A stretch of 64,000 bases of DNA from Apricaphanius iberus (Eukaryota; Chordata; Actinopteri; Cyprinodontiformes; Aphaniidae), in contig JAPXFQ010001794.1 in NCBI GenBank assembly GCA_028564705.1, forward strand, positions 1 to 64,000. The letters run 5' to 3'. Position 1 is the stretch's first letter. The number at the start of each line of letters is the position of its first letter. The notes below the pieces were generated by a model. The model was not told the DNA's origin and did not search any database. It worked only from the letters and a program-made list of their open reading frames with translations. Positions 51,301 through 60,060 of the stretch are shown here, piece by piece. A program made the position numbers and the translations under genes.

Positions 51301-54300
51301 TGATTTTATAGTATGGCCATCGAATCCATAGATTACTTGATTTTCCGAATTAGGTCGCCTGCAATAATATTAAGATCCTGCAGGTGTCAGTAGACCAACA
51401 CAGTATCATACAGTTTGGGCAACGTGTTGAAACGGTACACGAGGCCTCATCTACCCATCACTACCTCTCAGTTTAGCCAAGCTAGTAGCAGCCTGGCAGC
51501 GCCTCCTACTGGAACAAACCGGAACACCAGCGCCATGAGAAAATACCGATACGCCAACATATGGCGATATTTCATGCCACAATACTTCATCTACAACAGA
51601 AACTTATCGATTTTTTGTTTGCACTTTATTTAGAATCTATGTGGAACCATTAATGTTACGCTGGACTAATAGTTTGTGGCTATTTTTCACCTTTTTGGTT
51701 CCAGTGGATCAAGTAGATCCAGTAATAAACCCGGATGTGATATGGATGAAACGGGTTGCTGGGACTGTTTTTCTACACTCAAATTAAGTTTTAAAAAGCG
51801 CAATATACAGTCTCACACATAATACTGCAATATATCACAATCAGGGGTCACGTTAACCAAATATATTCTGTATTTGTCCTTTTTTTTTCTCGCTTGTTTT
51901 TTAAACAGTGACATAAAAGTCTGAAGACAGATTAATATTTACACCTCTGATCACCTGGTGCAGAGGTGTAAGAGTCCAGGTAAATAAATAAAATAAAGAT
52001 TCCCAGACAGCTACGCTTACGCGGACACCAGTTATGGGATTAAAAGTCTGATGGGAATCAAAATGCTTCATTTAAAACAACATTCAGATGAAAATGTCCT
52101 ATTGAGAGGGGAGGGTTATGCCGATAGTTAGTCCAGCCGCTGTGCGTGTAAACCTTTATTCTGAATGTAGGTCATTTCTGCACACGTAGACCTGTCATGT
52201 GTAGACATGCAATACGTCGACACGAGATAATAAAGACATTTGGTTGTGTACATAAGAAAGTTTTGTAGACGTAAAAACCATGACCAGAAACAATAAAAGC
52301 GTGCTCATAAGAACGATATCCTGCAGCCATGTTTGTTTACAACAGAAGTCTGCTACGGCATCTTCTACGGCTGTTTCCAGTATTTTAGATAACTGTGAAG
52401 TGAAGTAAAAGTGAATGTAAATCGGATCCATGTACACAGTCAATTTCTAATCTGAACTATGACTGGATTGGAGTAAAATCTAGCTACTGTATTTAATGCA
52501 TCTGGCTCACCAGGAGAAGACTGAATGTTGAAAAGTTACTGAGGCTTTGGACCATGAATGGCCGGTGCGGCTGGTTGGACGCTCCAACGAGCCGTGATAA
52601 TAGTCGGTATAAAACGTTCTGCAGAGTTTCATAAAGGGTAGGAGGGCTTAGAGAGGCGAATATCAAGGCGCCAAATATAGAAGTGATGAGAAGGCTAATT
52701 TCTTTAAGGTGGATTTTTATATATATACTGAATTTTAAGAATGATTTGGGGTAAAGTTTTAATTTGAGTGTGCTATAGACTGGTACTGTGTGCCTGGAAG
52801 GAGCATAATACCCCCTCTGACCTCAAATCTGATCAAATATTTTGAGTTTAGTTTTGAAATGTATAAAACTGAAACATAATTTTAGCAATAAGCCTGTGAA
52901 TATTCTCATTCATCCAGGTCATGTTTATCTCAAGGAAATTTCAATCAAACACAACTGGACTTGGTAATTTGTCTTGGAAGACGTTTCACCTCTTATCCAA
53001 GAGGCTTCATCAGTTCATGCTCGCCGCTGACCAGGCTGGGACTGGTCCAACTAACTGGTGTGGAGACTCAGCTATTTAACCTCTTGAACAAGAATCATTA
53101 TGTCATTGGATCCTTTGTGCTCCATGTCTTAACGACGGTCGTTGGCGTGCCGCCTGTTGGTGGAGGTTAGGCCAGAAATTACACACTGTGCCTTTAAATA
53201 TTCTATGCTCCTGAACTCTGCATAGATTTTCCTACGTCATCTGAACGCACCACAGCTGCCTCACTGCAGGAGCTAAAGAGGAGTTTATCTCCGTTTATTG
53301 GTGGATATAAATGCCAGAAAGTCAGTTTCTTTTATTATATAGTTTAAAGTATAGTTAATATTTGTTGCAGTTTACCCGTATTAGAACCGTTTAATCTGAT
53401 TTCCTGATTTTTGTGGTAATTAAGAGTTCTTTTGGCACCGCTACGGATGTTTGAATTATTGCGCAATCACTGTCAAATATAACTATCGGCACGATTCGTC
53501 GGCCATTATAGCGATCACTGAAGAATGTGAAAATCTCTGATCCCTAATAACTACCAGTCTAGATGATGTCATCAGACTAGTGGAGGACGTCGGTCGAACT
53601 TTGATGACGTCCGTCCCACGCGGACAGAGACCGGAGATCAGCGGCTCGTCCACACAGGCCTCCTCCTGTCTGCGGCCCACATCCACCCACATCCACCCAG
53701 GCCACCAACAGATAATACTGCCTTTGACTGAGGCCATTCACAGCTCTGTGGGGGAGGAGACGGCGTCCTCTTCCTGCCAGGTGTCCCTCAGAGGCAACAT
53801 TGGGCTAACTGTCACAATGCCATGAAAACTCTGGCCATGAGTTAAAGCTGCTAGCAGCAGCAACAGAACCATCTGCACGGAAAACGGATCAAACGTAAGC
53901 GGGAACGCTGGATTCCAGACGGACAACAGAGAGAACTGGAGAGGAAAGGATGAAGGGAATACCAGGCGATTGTGTTGAGAAGGCAGGAATTCCAGCAGAT
54001 ATCCGCTTCCTCCCCCCCGTTCCTGATCTCTAACGTCATTCCTCGTCCCTGCATTCCCACAACAGCTGGGTTCCACATAGACACATCAGGAGAGTTAAAC
54101 AAGGAAGAGTCTGAACGGTAGGGGTGTGTTTCCCTCCGGCTCTGTGACCCCTGGTTGACCCCTGGTTGGTGTCGGGTCAGGGAATCCCAACACGTCTGAG
54201 TGGACGAGTCCTGAATTGACCTGAGATCTGCTGGAGGGAAATACAGCAGTCTGTTTATAAAAGGCTAACAAATAGGGCTGCCACAAACTATTATTTTGAT

Positions 54301-56041
54301 AATCGACTAATCGTCTATTATTTTGCCGATTAGTCGACTAATCGGTTCACCCATAAATTGTGTCTTATCGCAGAAGATGCTCAAATATATTCATCATTAG
54401 CTGAGTATTATGTGCTAAATTATTATATCTAAAATACTGACAGTTAAATGATCACTTACTCAATATTTAGGATAATATTTATTAACTACTTATGAAAACA
54501 ATGTTACAGCAGACACATGACGCGCTCAGGGAAATAAAATCACAATACCTACTGTGGATGTTACAGATATCAATATAAGTAATTAATAACATTTTTTATT
54601 TAATAAACTCTCACCTTTTTTATTCTTTTCATTATTTTTATATCCATGAGACCAACAGGTTATTGCGCTGCTGCCATAAAACAGAAATAAATGAGCCAGC
54701 TATTTGCACTCCTCTACAATTGTCGCGACCTTTCACCTCTGCTTTGATGTCTTTTAGACAGCAGCAGCGCTACGCTGTCTGCATACTGACATCTGCACAA
54801 CTGTACTCGAACTGGACTGGCAGACATTATACTTTTTTATACCATTATATTTTACCTTAGTTCTTCTTTTAAATTTTTATATTGTATTCTCCCTGCATGC
54901 CCCTGTGTTCCCGTAAGCTGCTAGAACTGTGAATTTCTCTTGGAGATGAATAAAGTATCTATCTATCTATCTATCTATCTTTACACGGATCAGAACCAGC
55001 AACCTTCCAGGTTCTGGTGACATGAGAGAAAATCTGTGATAAATATAAAAACCTGGACATTTATATCGATCTATGAATGCATCAGAGAGAACACACAAAG
55101 CCGACAGGTAAAAGAGGAAGTTCAGTCATCCTACTGTTGGCGTTAGCGTTAGCAGCTAACATGCTAATTAGCTTAGGGAGCCAACTGTCCCTCTTGGTAT
55201 TCAGCTACACAGAGCTTCCTGTTAAGATGCTGGAGCATCACCGTCGTCCCGCCACGGTAAGCAGGTTCTACCTGATGGGTTTTGGATTACACATGCTTCT
55301 GAGCTGAGGTTAGGAGGAAACGAAGGTCACTTCAAGGTCAACCCACCAACCACAGAATAACACACACAAGATCCTTTTTATGTTTGATTTATTTTTCTAA
55401 TAAGGAGGAGCCAGTTTTAGTGATTCATTCACAGGAAAAAAAATACATCTCTTATCTGTTCCCAGCTAAATTTAATGGTTTTCCATGATTAAAGAATAAC
55501 TCAACACCCTACCAGAGTATAACCCCGCCCACATTTATGTTTGAAAAACGGCTCAAAAGAAGTCGTTGCCTGGGGGACCAGGAAAAACGCGGGGGGAATA
55601 CTGGCTGGGCGTGGTCTGGGCTGTGACTGACAGGCAGGCAGCAGCGCAGAGTCACAGACGGACAGAAAGGCGGACAGAGCCACAGCAACGCGGCTCCTTT
55701 TCCTCAAAGGGAAATAATATGTAGGTTGAGTTTTTTTCCAGTTCCAGTTTCTCCAGTTGAGTGGCTCCGAGTCAGATCATTTCGGGCCGATGTCTCGTTC
55801 TCAGCAGCAGGTGCCGAGCCTGTAGCGGCATTGCAGCATAGAATGAGCGCCATCTCTGAGTGGTACATGTTGTTACCAAATCTAATGCTAAATATCGATT
55901 AGCTCGAGTCATTTTGTGTGATTCTGCCTCGACAGGCGCACCTGCAGCCACTGTACGTTATTGTCTGCAGCAGAAAATGTGTTGCAGAGAGATGCCCGGT
56001 ATAAAGTATCTAAGCATGACGAGAAAATCATTCAGCAATGT

Positions 56042-56076
<35 letters not shown>

Positions 56077-59000
56077 AACACCATCACAATTATTCCATTA
56101 AAAACGAACCCTTAGCCCAGATTTTATTTTCCATTCACTGATGTTAGTTATCCTTTATCATTACGTTTATCATAGGTAATGAGAAAATGTCAGTAAGTTG
56201 GGGTAACTCAGGTTTTGTGCTGCAAGCAGTTCATAGCGCCTCGCTGAGGAGGTGTGGCCGAGTTCCCCTCTCTTATACAGAGCCGTAGTAAAAAGAAAAG
56301 TAACTACACTAGAAACGCTAAGCTAAAGAACTAACTAAATACTATGCTAATGATAACTTGCTAACCTGAAAAATCGATGTAAAACGCTCGCTCACTATTC
56401 CAACTCCAACTCGCTACGGGGGCGTATGAGAGCCTTGACTGCTTTTATACCCCAAGCGGCAGAGCGACGGACGTCACACACCATCAAATCACGTCACACA
56501 AACTTCTGAGCAAATGGGGAGGAAAGGAATTAAATTCAAATGTAGTACAACCGAAAATGCACAGATGGCGCCAGACAGACGGTTTTAGGCTCAAAATTTT
56601 ATAAGCTACAAAAAGTTGATTTGGTGCTTAGTTGTCCTTTAACTTTCATTTATGCAGATACACGGATGAGGCATTAATAGACTGAGATCTGAGGCAACTC
56701 TCGACTGGGAAATGGCATTTTAGGGAACTGATATCATGTGTTGGAGAACCTTTTGGTAAATGCCTTTAAAGTGCTTTCTAATGAGGCAATGACGCTTTTA
56801 AAACTCTCGTTACAGAGGAACAGCCAATGGGCTCCCACTGATTGAGCTTTGTGTTGGGTTGTGCATTTATATTTAGTGCTTTAGGAGCCAGACATGATGT
56901 TGCTCATCTTATGTTGTTGGGGCGATGCACTGATAAAGTTATAAACACACTGCATATAAATTTATTATTATATTGAAAAATAATCCAGTTTTTTTTGTGT
57001 GAATACAGTTTGATATTAAAGCGATCCATGTAAATACTGTCTGAAGTGAAAGGTTTCCAGACACTAACTCCAGAACCCTCACCCACCAGGACCTGTCTGG
57101 TTACCAGCAAAGTAGCATTCCTGTGATTATAAAAAGGAAAAAATAAATGCAATCATAAAATCAAATCTTGCCGAAACTGAATGAAACCTCAAAATTATCT
57201 TCCGTCAGAAGAATTTGCAAACTTCCAAAAAAAACTCTCAAACTGGCATCATTAAATATCAGATCTTTGTCAGGAAAGTCTTTTATCATCAATGATTTTA
57301 TTACTGAACATTATATTCATGCTCAATTTTTATCCGACATAAATACCGAAACATCTACAATGGTAGAAATTACTCCTGCAAACTACAACTTTAAGAGAGA
57401 GCAGGAAGCAGAGACCAGGCTCAGTCTTAAAACCACTTAACTTTAAATACCCATTTCTGGCCAAAATTAAAGAGCCAACTAAGGTCTTATTCATAAATCT
57501 ATAGAAATCTCCAAAACCTAACTCACATTTCTTTAATGATTTCAGCAACCTTTTCTCTGTATTGAATATGACCAACTAATTATTGTGGGAGTTTTGAACA
57601 TCCATCTGACAACCCCAGGATAGACTAGCTAAAACATTAAGTGATACTCTACATAACTTTGGTATAATCCAAAATATCAAACAACCAACACAGAAACAAG
57701 GACACAGTTTATTACGCACAATTATTAGCAAAGGTTTAAAAATCTCCAACATCTCACAATCTCACAATTCCAGCTAAACTATCTAAAAGTGAGATTGTTG
57801 TAGAAAAGGGTTTCCGCAGGGACAGTTCAACAAATTTACTGCTCTGCCCCCCCCCCCATCCCCTTCATCTGCCAACACAAACGTGTACCACTGATCCAAC
57901 TAAAGCTAAAGTAGTCTCAGGGTTAGGATCAGAAAATGGCGGAAACTACTTTTCTGGAATCATTAACAGAAACATTATTAACACTGTGACTTTATTCGCA
58001 ATAGTTGAAAGACTAACTAATCCTGACAGCAGCTCCTTAGAAACACTCCACCAGGACAGGCAGCAAATTTGCCAACTTTTTTTACTGCAAAGATCCTGAA
58101 AATCAGAATCAATCTATAGAGCAGCACTAAACCCACCACCAGGGTCACCCCATGTAAAAACAATGTTGGTCTGCTTCCCCCAGGCTTTAAAAAAAACAGC
58201 ATTTATCAAACCACTACTAAAGAAGAACAATCTACACAACACATTAATGCAGAACTACACGCCAATCTCCCATTAATCAGAAAGGTTGTTGGAAAAGACG
58301 CTCCTCAACATTTGAATGAAAATTATCAAAGCAGTCGGCCATCGTTAGGAATTTAGCCTGGTTTCACGTGTGGAGTCGCCCAAGGCTCCATCCTGGGGCC
58401 TTTTATGTTTAATATGTACACGCTCCCACTAATCCAGATTATAACAGACAATAACAGCTACCATCACTATGCAGATGACACTCAGCTGTTTATTACATCG
58501 TCACCAGGCGACTTTGATCCCATCCAAACTCTAAAGGAATGCATTTAGCAAATCTAGAGCTGGATGTCCCATAATTGTCTCCAGCTCCAGCTTCAATTAA
58601 TACAGCTAGAAATACCGATCAGGCCAGAAATCTAGGTGTAATAATTGACTCAGACCTGAACCTCCAGGGTCGCATAACGTTTTAGTTTATTTGTAAATCG
58701 AAAAAAAAAAAAAAATCATCAAAAATAAAGAAGAGATGTGTAGGAAAAGTAAAGAAGAAAGAGGGTCTTCTAAAGCACCCTCCGCAAAGAAAATATTTTA
58801 GTAGCTGGAACAAACAAGTCACATTTAGTTTACATTTAAAAATATAAAAAAATAACTAAAAAACAACTTGCAGAAATCCTATACAATTTTAAAGTAGCAT
58901 AACCTTTAACTGTTGTTTATAAGAATGCAGTGCAGTTGTAGCTTGACGACTTGGTGGTAGTTTATTCCAAAGATAAGACCCTCTATATTCAAGTGGATTT

Positions 59001-59641
59001 TACCCACTTGACAATCTGCTATATGGTAGATAAAAGTCATTCATATTGTGTTGCTGAATATCCATGTATATCAGAGGAAAAGCTAATCCTTTTGGATTTT
59101 TTTAGGTAAATCACAAGTAAAAGGGGCAGATGAAGACGGTCCATTTGTAAAATTCATTAGCCGCATATTTTGAAGAACATTAATCGAGGTGAAATGTTCA
59201 ACATACCGTGATATTAATTTTAGCTCATATCGCCCGGCCCTACCACCAAATCATGTAAAGCACCTTTAATTACCTGGTGCTGAAAGTGTTCTATACAAAT
59301 AAAACTGCCTTGCTATTAAAACGATCCGTGTGAATACTGTCTGACATCGAATTTTGACTTCCATCAGTAATGGCGCTTTCTGTGGTTGAACATGAAGGAG
59401 GAACAGAGGACGGATGATCCTAGAAGTAGCAGCAGCTCCTGCAGCGGACCATAAACTGATATCATAAGTTATATAGAGAATGAGAGCAGACCAAGTCACT
59501 CATATCATGTTTCACAGTTTTCAGACTGAAACCAGAAGTAGTCCTACTGCAGCTGAACTAATACAGCACGGATCAACATGGAGAACCTGGTAATGATTTA
59601 CCTGCAGGAGGTCATCGCTGAGGACTTCTGTCTTCTCTGCT
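24206..59641 (-). CDS. arhgap17: Rho GTPase-activating protein 17 (RICH1/nadrin): BAR, RhoGAP and proline-rich tail, lacking only exon 1
   Basis: Nineteen exons splice in frame on the minus strand: 59641-59602, 50071-49967, 49510-49434, 46954-46843, 46769-46693, 46616-46499, 46151-46083, 46004-45923, 44773-44646, 43513-43402, 42950-42869, 42335-42255, 42173-42060, 41987-41896, 38671-38524, 38317-38060, 32673-32576, 28885-28376, 24300-24206. They encode 798 residues and a TGA. Residues 1-225 form most of a BAR domain. Residues about 235-425 form a RhoGAP domain with the arginine finger in GLFRIAAG (about 273), [12 protein letters not shown], and the asparagine in [15 protein letters not shown]. 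The tail is proline-rich, with SH3-ligand-like [10 protein letters not shown] and [10 protein letters not shown], and ends TESTAL, a class I PDZ ligand. The family inactivates Cdc42 and Rac1 at membranes and junctions. About 18 N-terminal residues (exon 1) are missing. ARHGAP44 is the main alternative; the proline-rich tail fits ARHGAP17 better. Confidence 0.95.
24420..24520 (+). mobile_element. Tc1/mariner transposase fragment
   Basis: Translates to [10 protein letters not shown] after a phrase reading aaaagtgtggcaggcatttg. This is the [12 protein letters not shown] region of Tc1 transposases. Tiny relic inside the last arhgap17 intron. Confidence 0.5.
24521..26389. other. arhgap17 last intron, no gene seen
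   Basis: AT-rich. The phrase aaagatcgcccatccctac at about 25650 and several short poly-T runs look like old insertions. No exon is required here, since exons 19 and 20 join in frame. Confidence 0.4.
26390..26670 (-). mobile_element. Degraded hAT-like element (cgatacc family, copy 2)
   Basis: In reverse orientation carries the same landmarks as the 9150 and 48780 copies (ggttttccaattcattg, ggtatcgttgccttcctac). Non-coding. Confidence 0.5.
26671..28300. other. arhgap17 last intron, no gene seen
   Basis: AT-rich to about 27180, then more GC-rich. A minus-strand frame at 27178-27444 has no recognisable domain. A GGAA microsatellite lies at 27875-27912. Confidence 0.4.
27875..27912. repeat. GGAA microsatellite
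   Basis: About nine tandem ggaa units, followed by further interrupted units to about 27945. Confidence 0.95.
28376..28885 (-). CDS. arhgap17: arhgap17 exon 19, large proline-rich exon
   Basis: 510 bases, strongly GC-rich. Begins [20 protein letters not shown]. Contains [13 protein letters not shown] and [11 protein letters not shown], then [16 protein letters not shown] and IPPPPQP. Acceptor tcctccag. I place the donor at 28375 (gtgggt), because one leftover G then joins the final exon in frame. An alternative donor (gtacca) lies a few bases further. Confidence 0.9.
29060..29423. repeat. 47-bp minisatellite, left part, interrupted by a LINE
   Basis: Unit of about 47 bases containing aaccaatgtaagtgaatgag and cattctttagcttagcat. 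Single units lack an aac or carry gccaatgggaactac. The array stops at the LINE tail and resumes at 31893. Confidence 0.93.
29424..31892 (-). mobile_element. LINE retrotransposon (CR1/L2/Rex1-like), 5'-truncated, one clear frameshift
   Basis: Read on the minus strand. The element begins inside the endonuclease ([33 protein letters not shown]). The frame stays open through a reverse transcriptase with [23 protein letters not shown] and FADDTTVIG to about 30327. There a TAA and frameshift fall after GLIRDGDE. The frame resumes at 30317-29973 ([18 protein letters not shown]). The 3' end has aataaactgattctgattct, a short hexamer tail. It lies inside the arhgap17 intron in the gene's own orientation and inside a minisatellite. 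The clade is not certain. Confidence 0.92.
31893..32462. repeat. 47-bp minisatellite, right part
   Basis: Continues the same unit after the LINE. It contains a higher-order block matching the order of variant units at 29113-29394. Ends about 115 bases before the exon 18 donor at 32576. Confidence 0.93.
32576..32673 (-). CDS. arhgap17: arhgap17 exon 18, small linker exon
   Basis: 98 bases encoding [20 protein letters not shown] then [12 protein letters not shown]. Acceptor tgtacag, donor gtgaga. Without it exons 17 and 19 do not join in frame, which supports the call. It lies 114 bases from the 47-bp minisatellite. Confidence 0.88.
32674..33699. other. arhgap17 intron 17, no gene seen
   Basis: Ordinary intronic sequence. 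A phrase tagggccggccgatatgg at about 33352 looks like one terminal repeat of an old DNA transposon without a visible partner. Confidence 0.4.
33700..34846. mobile_element. Non-autonomous DNA transposon with ~40-bp imperfect terminal inverted repeats
   Basis: The left end reads tgccccgtttccagtgg, then accagtacggtacggatcgg. The right end, complemented, reads tgtcccatttccactag, then accagtacggaatggattgg. TTA flanks both sides (33697-33699 and 34847-34849), a possible 3-bp duplication as in PIF/Harbinger elements. No transposase frame. Confidence 0.65.
34985..35115 (+). mobile_element. LINE 3' tail, same family as the element at 29424
   Basis: Contains aaattccttgtatgcgtcat then acttggccattaaagctgat, the forward form of the tail of the large LINE. 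Only the last ~130 bases are present. Confidence 0.7.
35116..36403. other. arhgap17 intron 17, no gene seen
   Basis: Contains a patch resembling the reverse of 22005-22165. Several 60-95-codon frames overlap in different phases and show no domain. Confidence 0.4.
36404..37544. mobile_element. Non-autonomous hAT-type element (1141 bp) with 8-bp target duplication
   Basis: Begins tagggctgaac and ends with its exact complement, gttcagcccta. The 8 bases aaatacat flank both sides (36396-36403 and 37545-37552). The inner ends carry aattgcgattttg and aaatcgcgatttaattgca. No transposase frame seen; 8-bp duplications are characteristic of hAT. Confidence 0.9.
37545..38059. other. arhgap17 intron 17, 5' part
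   Basis: The intron begins at the exon 17 donor (38059). No repeats or exons recognised between it and the hAT-type element. Confidence 0.4.
38060..38317 (-). CDS. arhgap17: arhgap17 exon 17, disordered linker
   Basis: 258 bases. After [15 protein letters not shown] comes [11 protein letters not shown], shared with mammals, then a Gln/Ala-rich end ([18 protein letters not shown]). Acceptor gcccctcag, donor gtaaga. Confidence 0.9.
38524..38671 (-). CDS. arhgap17: arhgap17 exon 16, linker after RhoGAP
   Basis: 148 bases encoding [20 protein letters not shown] then [20 protein letters not shown] and a short acidic/basic end. Acceptor ccttccag, donor gtaatc. The intron before it contains the 27-bp tandem array. 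Confidence 0.92.
38672..39329. other. arhgap17 intron 15, 3' part
   Basis: No gene. From about 39170 loose gttagcttctactag phrases appear, diverged forerunners of the 27-bp array. Confidence 0.5.
39330..41640. repeat. 27-bp tandem array with a nested ~1.18-kb duplication (arhgap17 intron)
   Basis: Unit ttagcttctatcagagg then agctacttag, with atcag, attag, aatag and caattag variants in runs. The flanking phrase accttttagtaaccagg occurs at about 39328 and again at about 40505, each time leading into a new run. The whole block therefore looks duplicated. Confidence 0.96.
41896..41987 (-). CDS. arhgap17: arhgap17 exon 15, end of RhoGAP
   Basis: 92 bases encoding [20 protein letters not shown] then [10 protein letters not shown]. 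Acceptor gcttccag, donor gtaggt. Confidence 0.95.
42060..42173 (-). CDS. arhgap17: arhgap17 exon 14, RhoGAP
   Basis: 114 bases encoding [18 protein letters not shown] then [19 protein letters not shown]. Acceptor ccctgcag, donor gtgaga. Confidence 0.95.
42255..42335 (-). CDS. arhgap17: arhgap17 exon 13, RhoGAP
   Basis: 81 bases encoding [20 protein letters not shown] then NNKNNF. Acceptor tggttccag, donor gttcat (weak). Confidence 0.92.
42540..42705. repeat. Foldback (inverted repeat) element in arhgap17 intron 12
   Basis: ttatctcaaggaaatttcaa and caactggacttggtaattt on the left are mirrored by aaattaccaagtccagttg and ttgaaatttccttgagata on the right. The centre holds ttgttaccgtaaaa twice. 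The right arm continues into catccaggtt-type sequence also found at 52890-53015. Confidence 0.9.
42869..42950 (-). CDS. arhgap17: arhgap17 exon 12, RhoGAP; GC donor
   Basis: 82 bases encoding [20 protein letters not shown] then EWIQAS. Acceptor ttaatcag. The donor is CAG/gcaaga at 42868-42867, so this intron is GC-AG. Phase to exon 13 is preserved. Confidence 0.93.
43010..43350 (-). mobile_element. Tc1-like transposon relic
   Basis: The complement of cagcatgatactgccaccgc encodes GGGSIML, the Tc1 transposase motif. The stretch ccttgcaaaggtactctaac, then ttgacttttttactt, resembles a Tc1-type end. Degenerate. Confidence 0.6.
43402..43513 (-). CDS. arhgap17: arhgap17 exon 11, RhoGAP arginine finger
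   Basis: 112 bases encoding [20 protein letters not shown] then [17 protein letters not shown]. The Arg of GLFR is the catalytic finger of the family. Acceptor ctgtttcag, donor gtacgt. Confidence 0.96.
43514..44645. other. arhgap17 intron 10, no gene seen
   Basis: Ordinary intronic DNA between exons 11 and 10. Contains gctgcacaatatatcgcatc (about 43886), which resembles a decayed hAT-type end. Confidence 0.4.
44646..44773 (-). CDS. arhgap17: arhgap17 exon 10, start of RhoGAP domain
   Basis: 128 bases encoding [20 protein letters not shown] then [18 protein letters not shown]. Acceptor tctgcccag, donor gtgagc. Confidence 0.94.
45381..45881. mobile_element. 501-bp non-autonomous DNA transposon with TA flanks
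   Basis: Left end cttaaagtgacggtgtgtag; right end complemented cttaaaggcacagtgtgtaa. TA lies on both outer sides (45379-45380 and 45882-45883). Non-coding, in arhgap17 intron 9. A lone right end of the same family lies at about 53169-53197. Confidence 0.8.
45923..46004 (-). CDS. arhgap17: arhgap17 exon 9, end of BAR domain
   Basis: 82 bases encoding [20 protein letters not shown] then PTIRAQQ. Acceptor tctctgcag, donor gtagga. Confidence 0.95.
46083..46151 (-). CDS. arhgap17: arhgap17 exon 8, BAR domain
   Basis: 23 codons, phase 0/0: [20 protein letters not shown] then FVT. Acceptor tgcaacag, donor gtgagt. Confidence 0.95.
46337..46362. repeat. CA microsatellite
   Basis: About 12 CA dinucleotides in the intron between exons 8 and 7. 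Confidence 0.95.
46499..46616 (-). CDS. arhgap17: arhgap17 exon 7, BAR domain
   Basis: 118 bases encoding [20 protein letters not shown] then [19 protein letters not shown]. Acceptor ggcttcag, donor gtaacc. Confidence 0.93.
46693..46769 (-). CDS. arhgap17: arhgap17 exon 6, BAR domain
   Basis: 77 bases encoding [20 protein letters not shown] then DSARA plus two bases of Arg. Acceptor gggttacag, donor gtccgt. Confidence 0.94.
46843..46954 (-). CDS. arhgap17: arhgap17 exon 5, BAR domain
   Basis: 112 bases encoding [20 protein letters not shown] then [17 protein letters not shown]. Acceptor gccgacag, donor gtcaga. Confidence 0.94.
47215..48005 (+). pseudogene. Tc1/mariner transposase pseudogene
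   Basis: Starts at 47374 with [20 protein letters not shown] then [20 protein letters not shown] and [17 protein letters not shown]. After that come stops, frameshifts and internal deletions (short [14 protein letters not shown] and WKVLE pieces). The catalytic core is not intact. It lies in the arhgap17 intron between exons 5 and 4, antisense to the gene. Confidence 0.85.
48006..48470 (+). mobile_element. LINE 3' fragment joined to the Tc1 relic
   Basis: Translates to [20 protein letters not shown], then [20 protein letters not shown], typical of the RT C-terminus of L2/CR1 elements. It is followed by the tail atcatgtaaagaaccttgaa. Confidence 0.75.
48775..49257. mobile_element. hAT-like cgatacc family, two copies or ends in inverted arrangement
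   Basis: 48780-49115 resembles the 9150 copy in the same orientation. 49116-49257 is its first part in reverse, ending ggtatcgttgcatccctg. Both halves contain aatgcaatgaattggaag or its near complement, so the locus can fold on itself. Confidence 0.6.
49434..49510 (-). CDS. arhgap17: arhgap17 exon 4, BAR domain
   Basis: 77 bases encoding [20 protein letters not shown] then EDSLI. Acceptor ccccacag, donor gtgagt. Its last two bases make a glycine with the next exon. Confidence 0.93.
49511..49966. other. arhgap17 intron 3, no gene seen
   Basis: Unique-looking intronic sequence between exons 4 and 3. Confidence 0.4.
49967..50071 (-). CDS. arhgap17: arhgap17 exon 3, BAR domain
   Basis: 35 codons, phase 0/0: [20 protein letters not shown] through GAEAEKRH. 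Acceptor gctgacag, donor gtaggt. The length equals the mammalian exon as I recall it. Confidence 0.94.
50370..51105 (+). pseudogene. hAT/ZBED-type transposase remnant
   Basis: [20 protein letters not shown] at about 50595-50655 resembles the start of a BED zinc finger (conserved W and F). A second frame at 50895-51045 gives [20 protein letters not shown] and [12 protein letters not shown], like the segment after the finger in hAT transposases. The cysteines and the catalytic domain are missing. Confidence 0.55.
51843..52010 (+). repeat. Dispersed repeat family X, copy 2 (partial)
   Basis: Shares ttctgtatttg, gacataaaagtctgaag, cagattaatatt and acacctctgatcacc with 15001 onward. Ends earlier than the other copies. 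Confidence 0.55.
52011..52889. other. arhgap17 intron 2, no gene seen
   Basis: AT-rich, no recognisable exon or repeat family. Confidence 0.4.
52890..53015 (+). repeat. Fragment related to the foldback at 42540
   Basis: Starts gcctgtgaatattctcattc and continues with ttatctcaaggaaatttcaa and caactggacttggtaattt, then cttggaagacgtttcacctc. Only one arm is present; the last part is a common fish repeat phrase. Confidence 0.7.
53016..54270. other. arhgap17 intron 2, no gene seen
   Basis: Contains a lone transposon end near 53169-53197. Several 60-110-codon frames overlap on both strands and show no domain or splice support. Confidence 0.4.
54275..54360 (+). mobile_element. hAT-like terminal sequence
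   Basis: tagggctgccacaaactatt is followed by nested tcgactaatcg palindromes, the typical sub-terminal layout of fish hAT elements. No partner end was found. Confidence 0.5.
54880..54980 (+). repeat. Retroelement tail with ATCT microsatellite
   Basis: gagatgaataaagtatctat leads into about seven atct units at 54955-54980. This looks like a 3' end of a LINE/SINE. Confidence 0.6.
54981..57149. other. arhgap17 intron 2, no gene seen
   Basis: Includes a run of 31 A at 56044-56074. No exon or clear element. The frame at 55860-56141 runs through the poly-A and is spurious. Confidence 0.45.
57150..58680 (+). pseudogene. LINE pseudogene (endonuclease start and RT pieces)
   Basis: [20 protein letters not shown] (57240-57300) is the start of the LINE endonuclease. 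Degraded RT follows near 58370-58500 ([31 protein letters not shown]) and then [16 protein letters not shown]. Many stops and deletions. Confidence 0.8.
58681..59310. other. Transposon end and LINE tail in arhgap17 intron 2
   Basis: ctcatatcgcccggcccta at about 59223-59241 looks like the end of a hAT-like element. It is followed by aaatcatgtaaagcaccttt, a LINE tail variant. Otherwise AT-rich. Confidence 0.45.
59602..59641 (-). CDS. arhgap17: arhgap17 exon 2, BAR domain
   Basis: Only 40 bases: [13 protein letters not shown] after the last base of an Arg codon. Acceptor tctccacag, donor gtaaat. It sits 9.5 kb from the next exon and is too short to stand out as an open frame. Confidence 0.9.
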
Positions 59642-60060
59642 CTGTGGAGAAGAAAAACACAAAGAACAACAGATGAGCACAAACAGAAAAACGAGCTAGT
59701 TTATCAGCAGATTAATGCAGGGAGTCAAACGTTAATCCCATTGATGCATTCGGTTTAATACCAGCTGGTTTATTTATTCTATATTACTGATAAAAACTAA
59801 AAAAAAAAAAAAAAAAGAGCACAGTGGTTGCCTTGATTTCTCCTGGTGTCATGCCTACGGTGTCCATGCAGGGACATAATAGCTTGAAGAGGTCAGCCAG
59901 ATCAGATTCATGTAAAAACTAGAAGGCACAGCTCAGTCAGTCGGTCAGGAACTCTGCTTATTGTTGCTTAAACTGTATTATAAACTCAACATGTTGGTGC
60001 TCATGTTGTTGCGTGATCATGCTACATGTGTGTATGAATGTATGTCTAAGTTAGGTTGTA

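Noticed and set aside
55077..55307. 76-codon frame resembling a small membrane protein ([16 protein letters not shown])
   Set aside because: One hydrophobic run only, intronic, no conservation evidence, partly gctaac-type repeat sequence.
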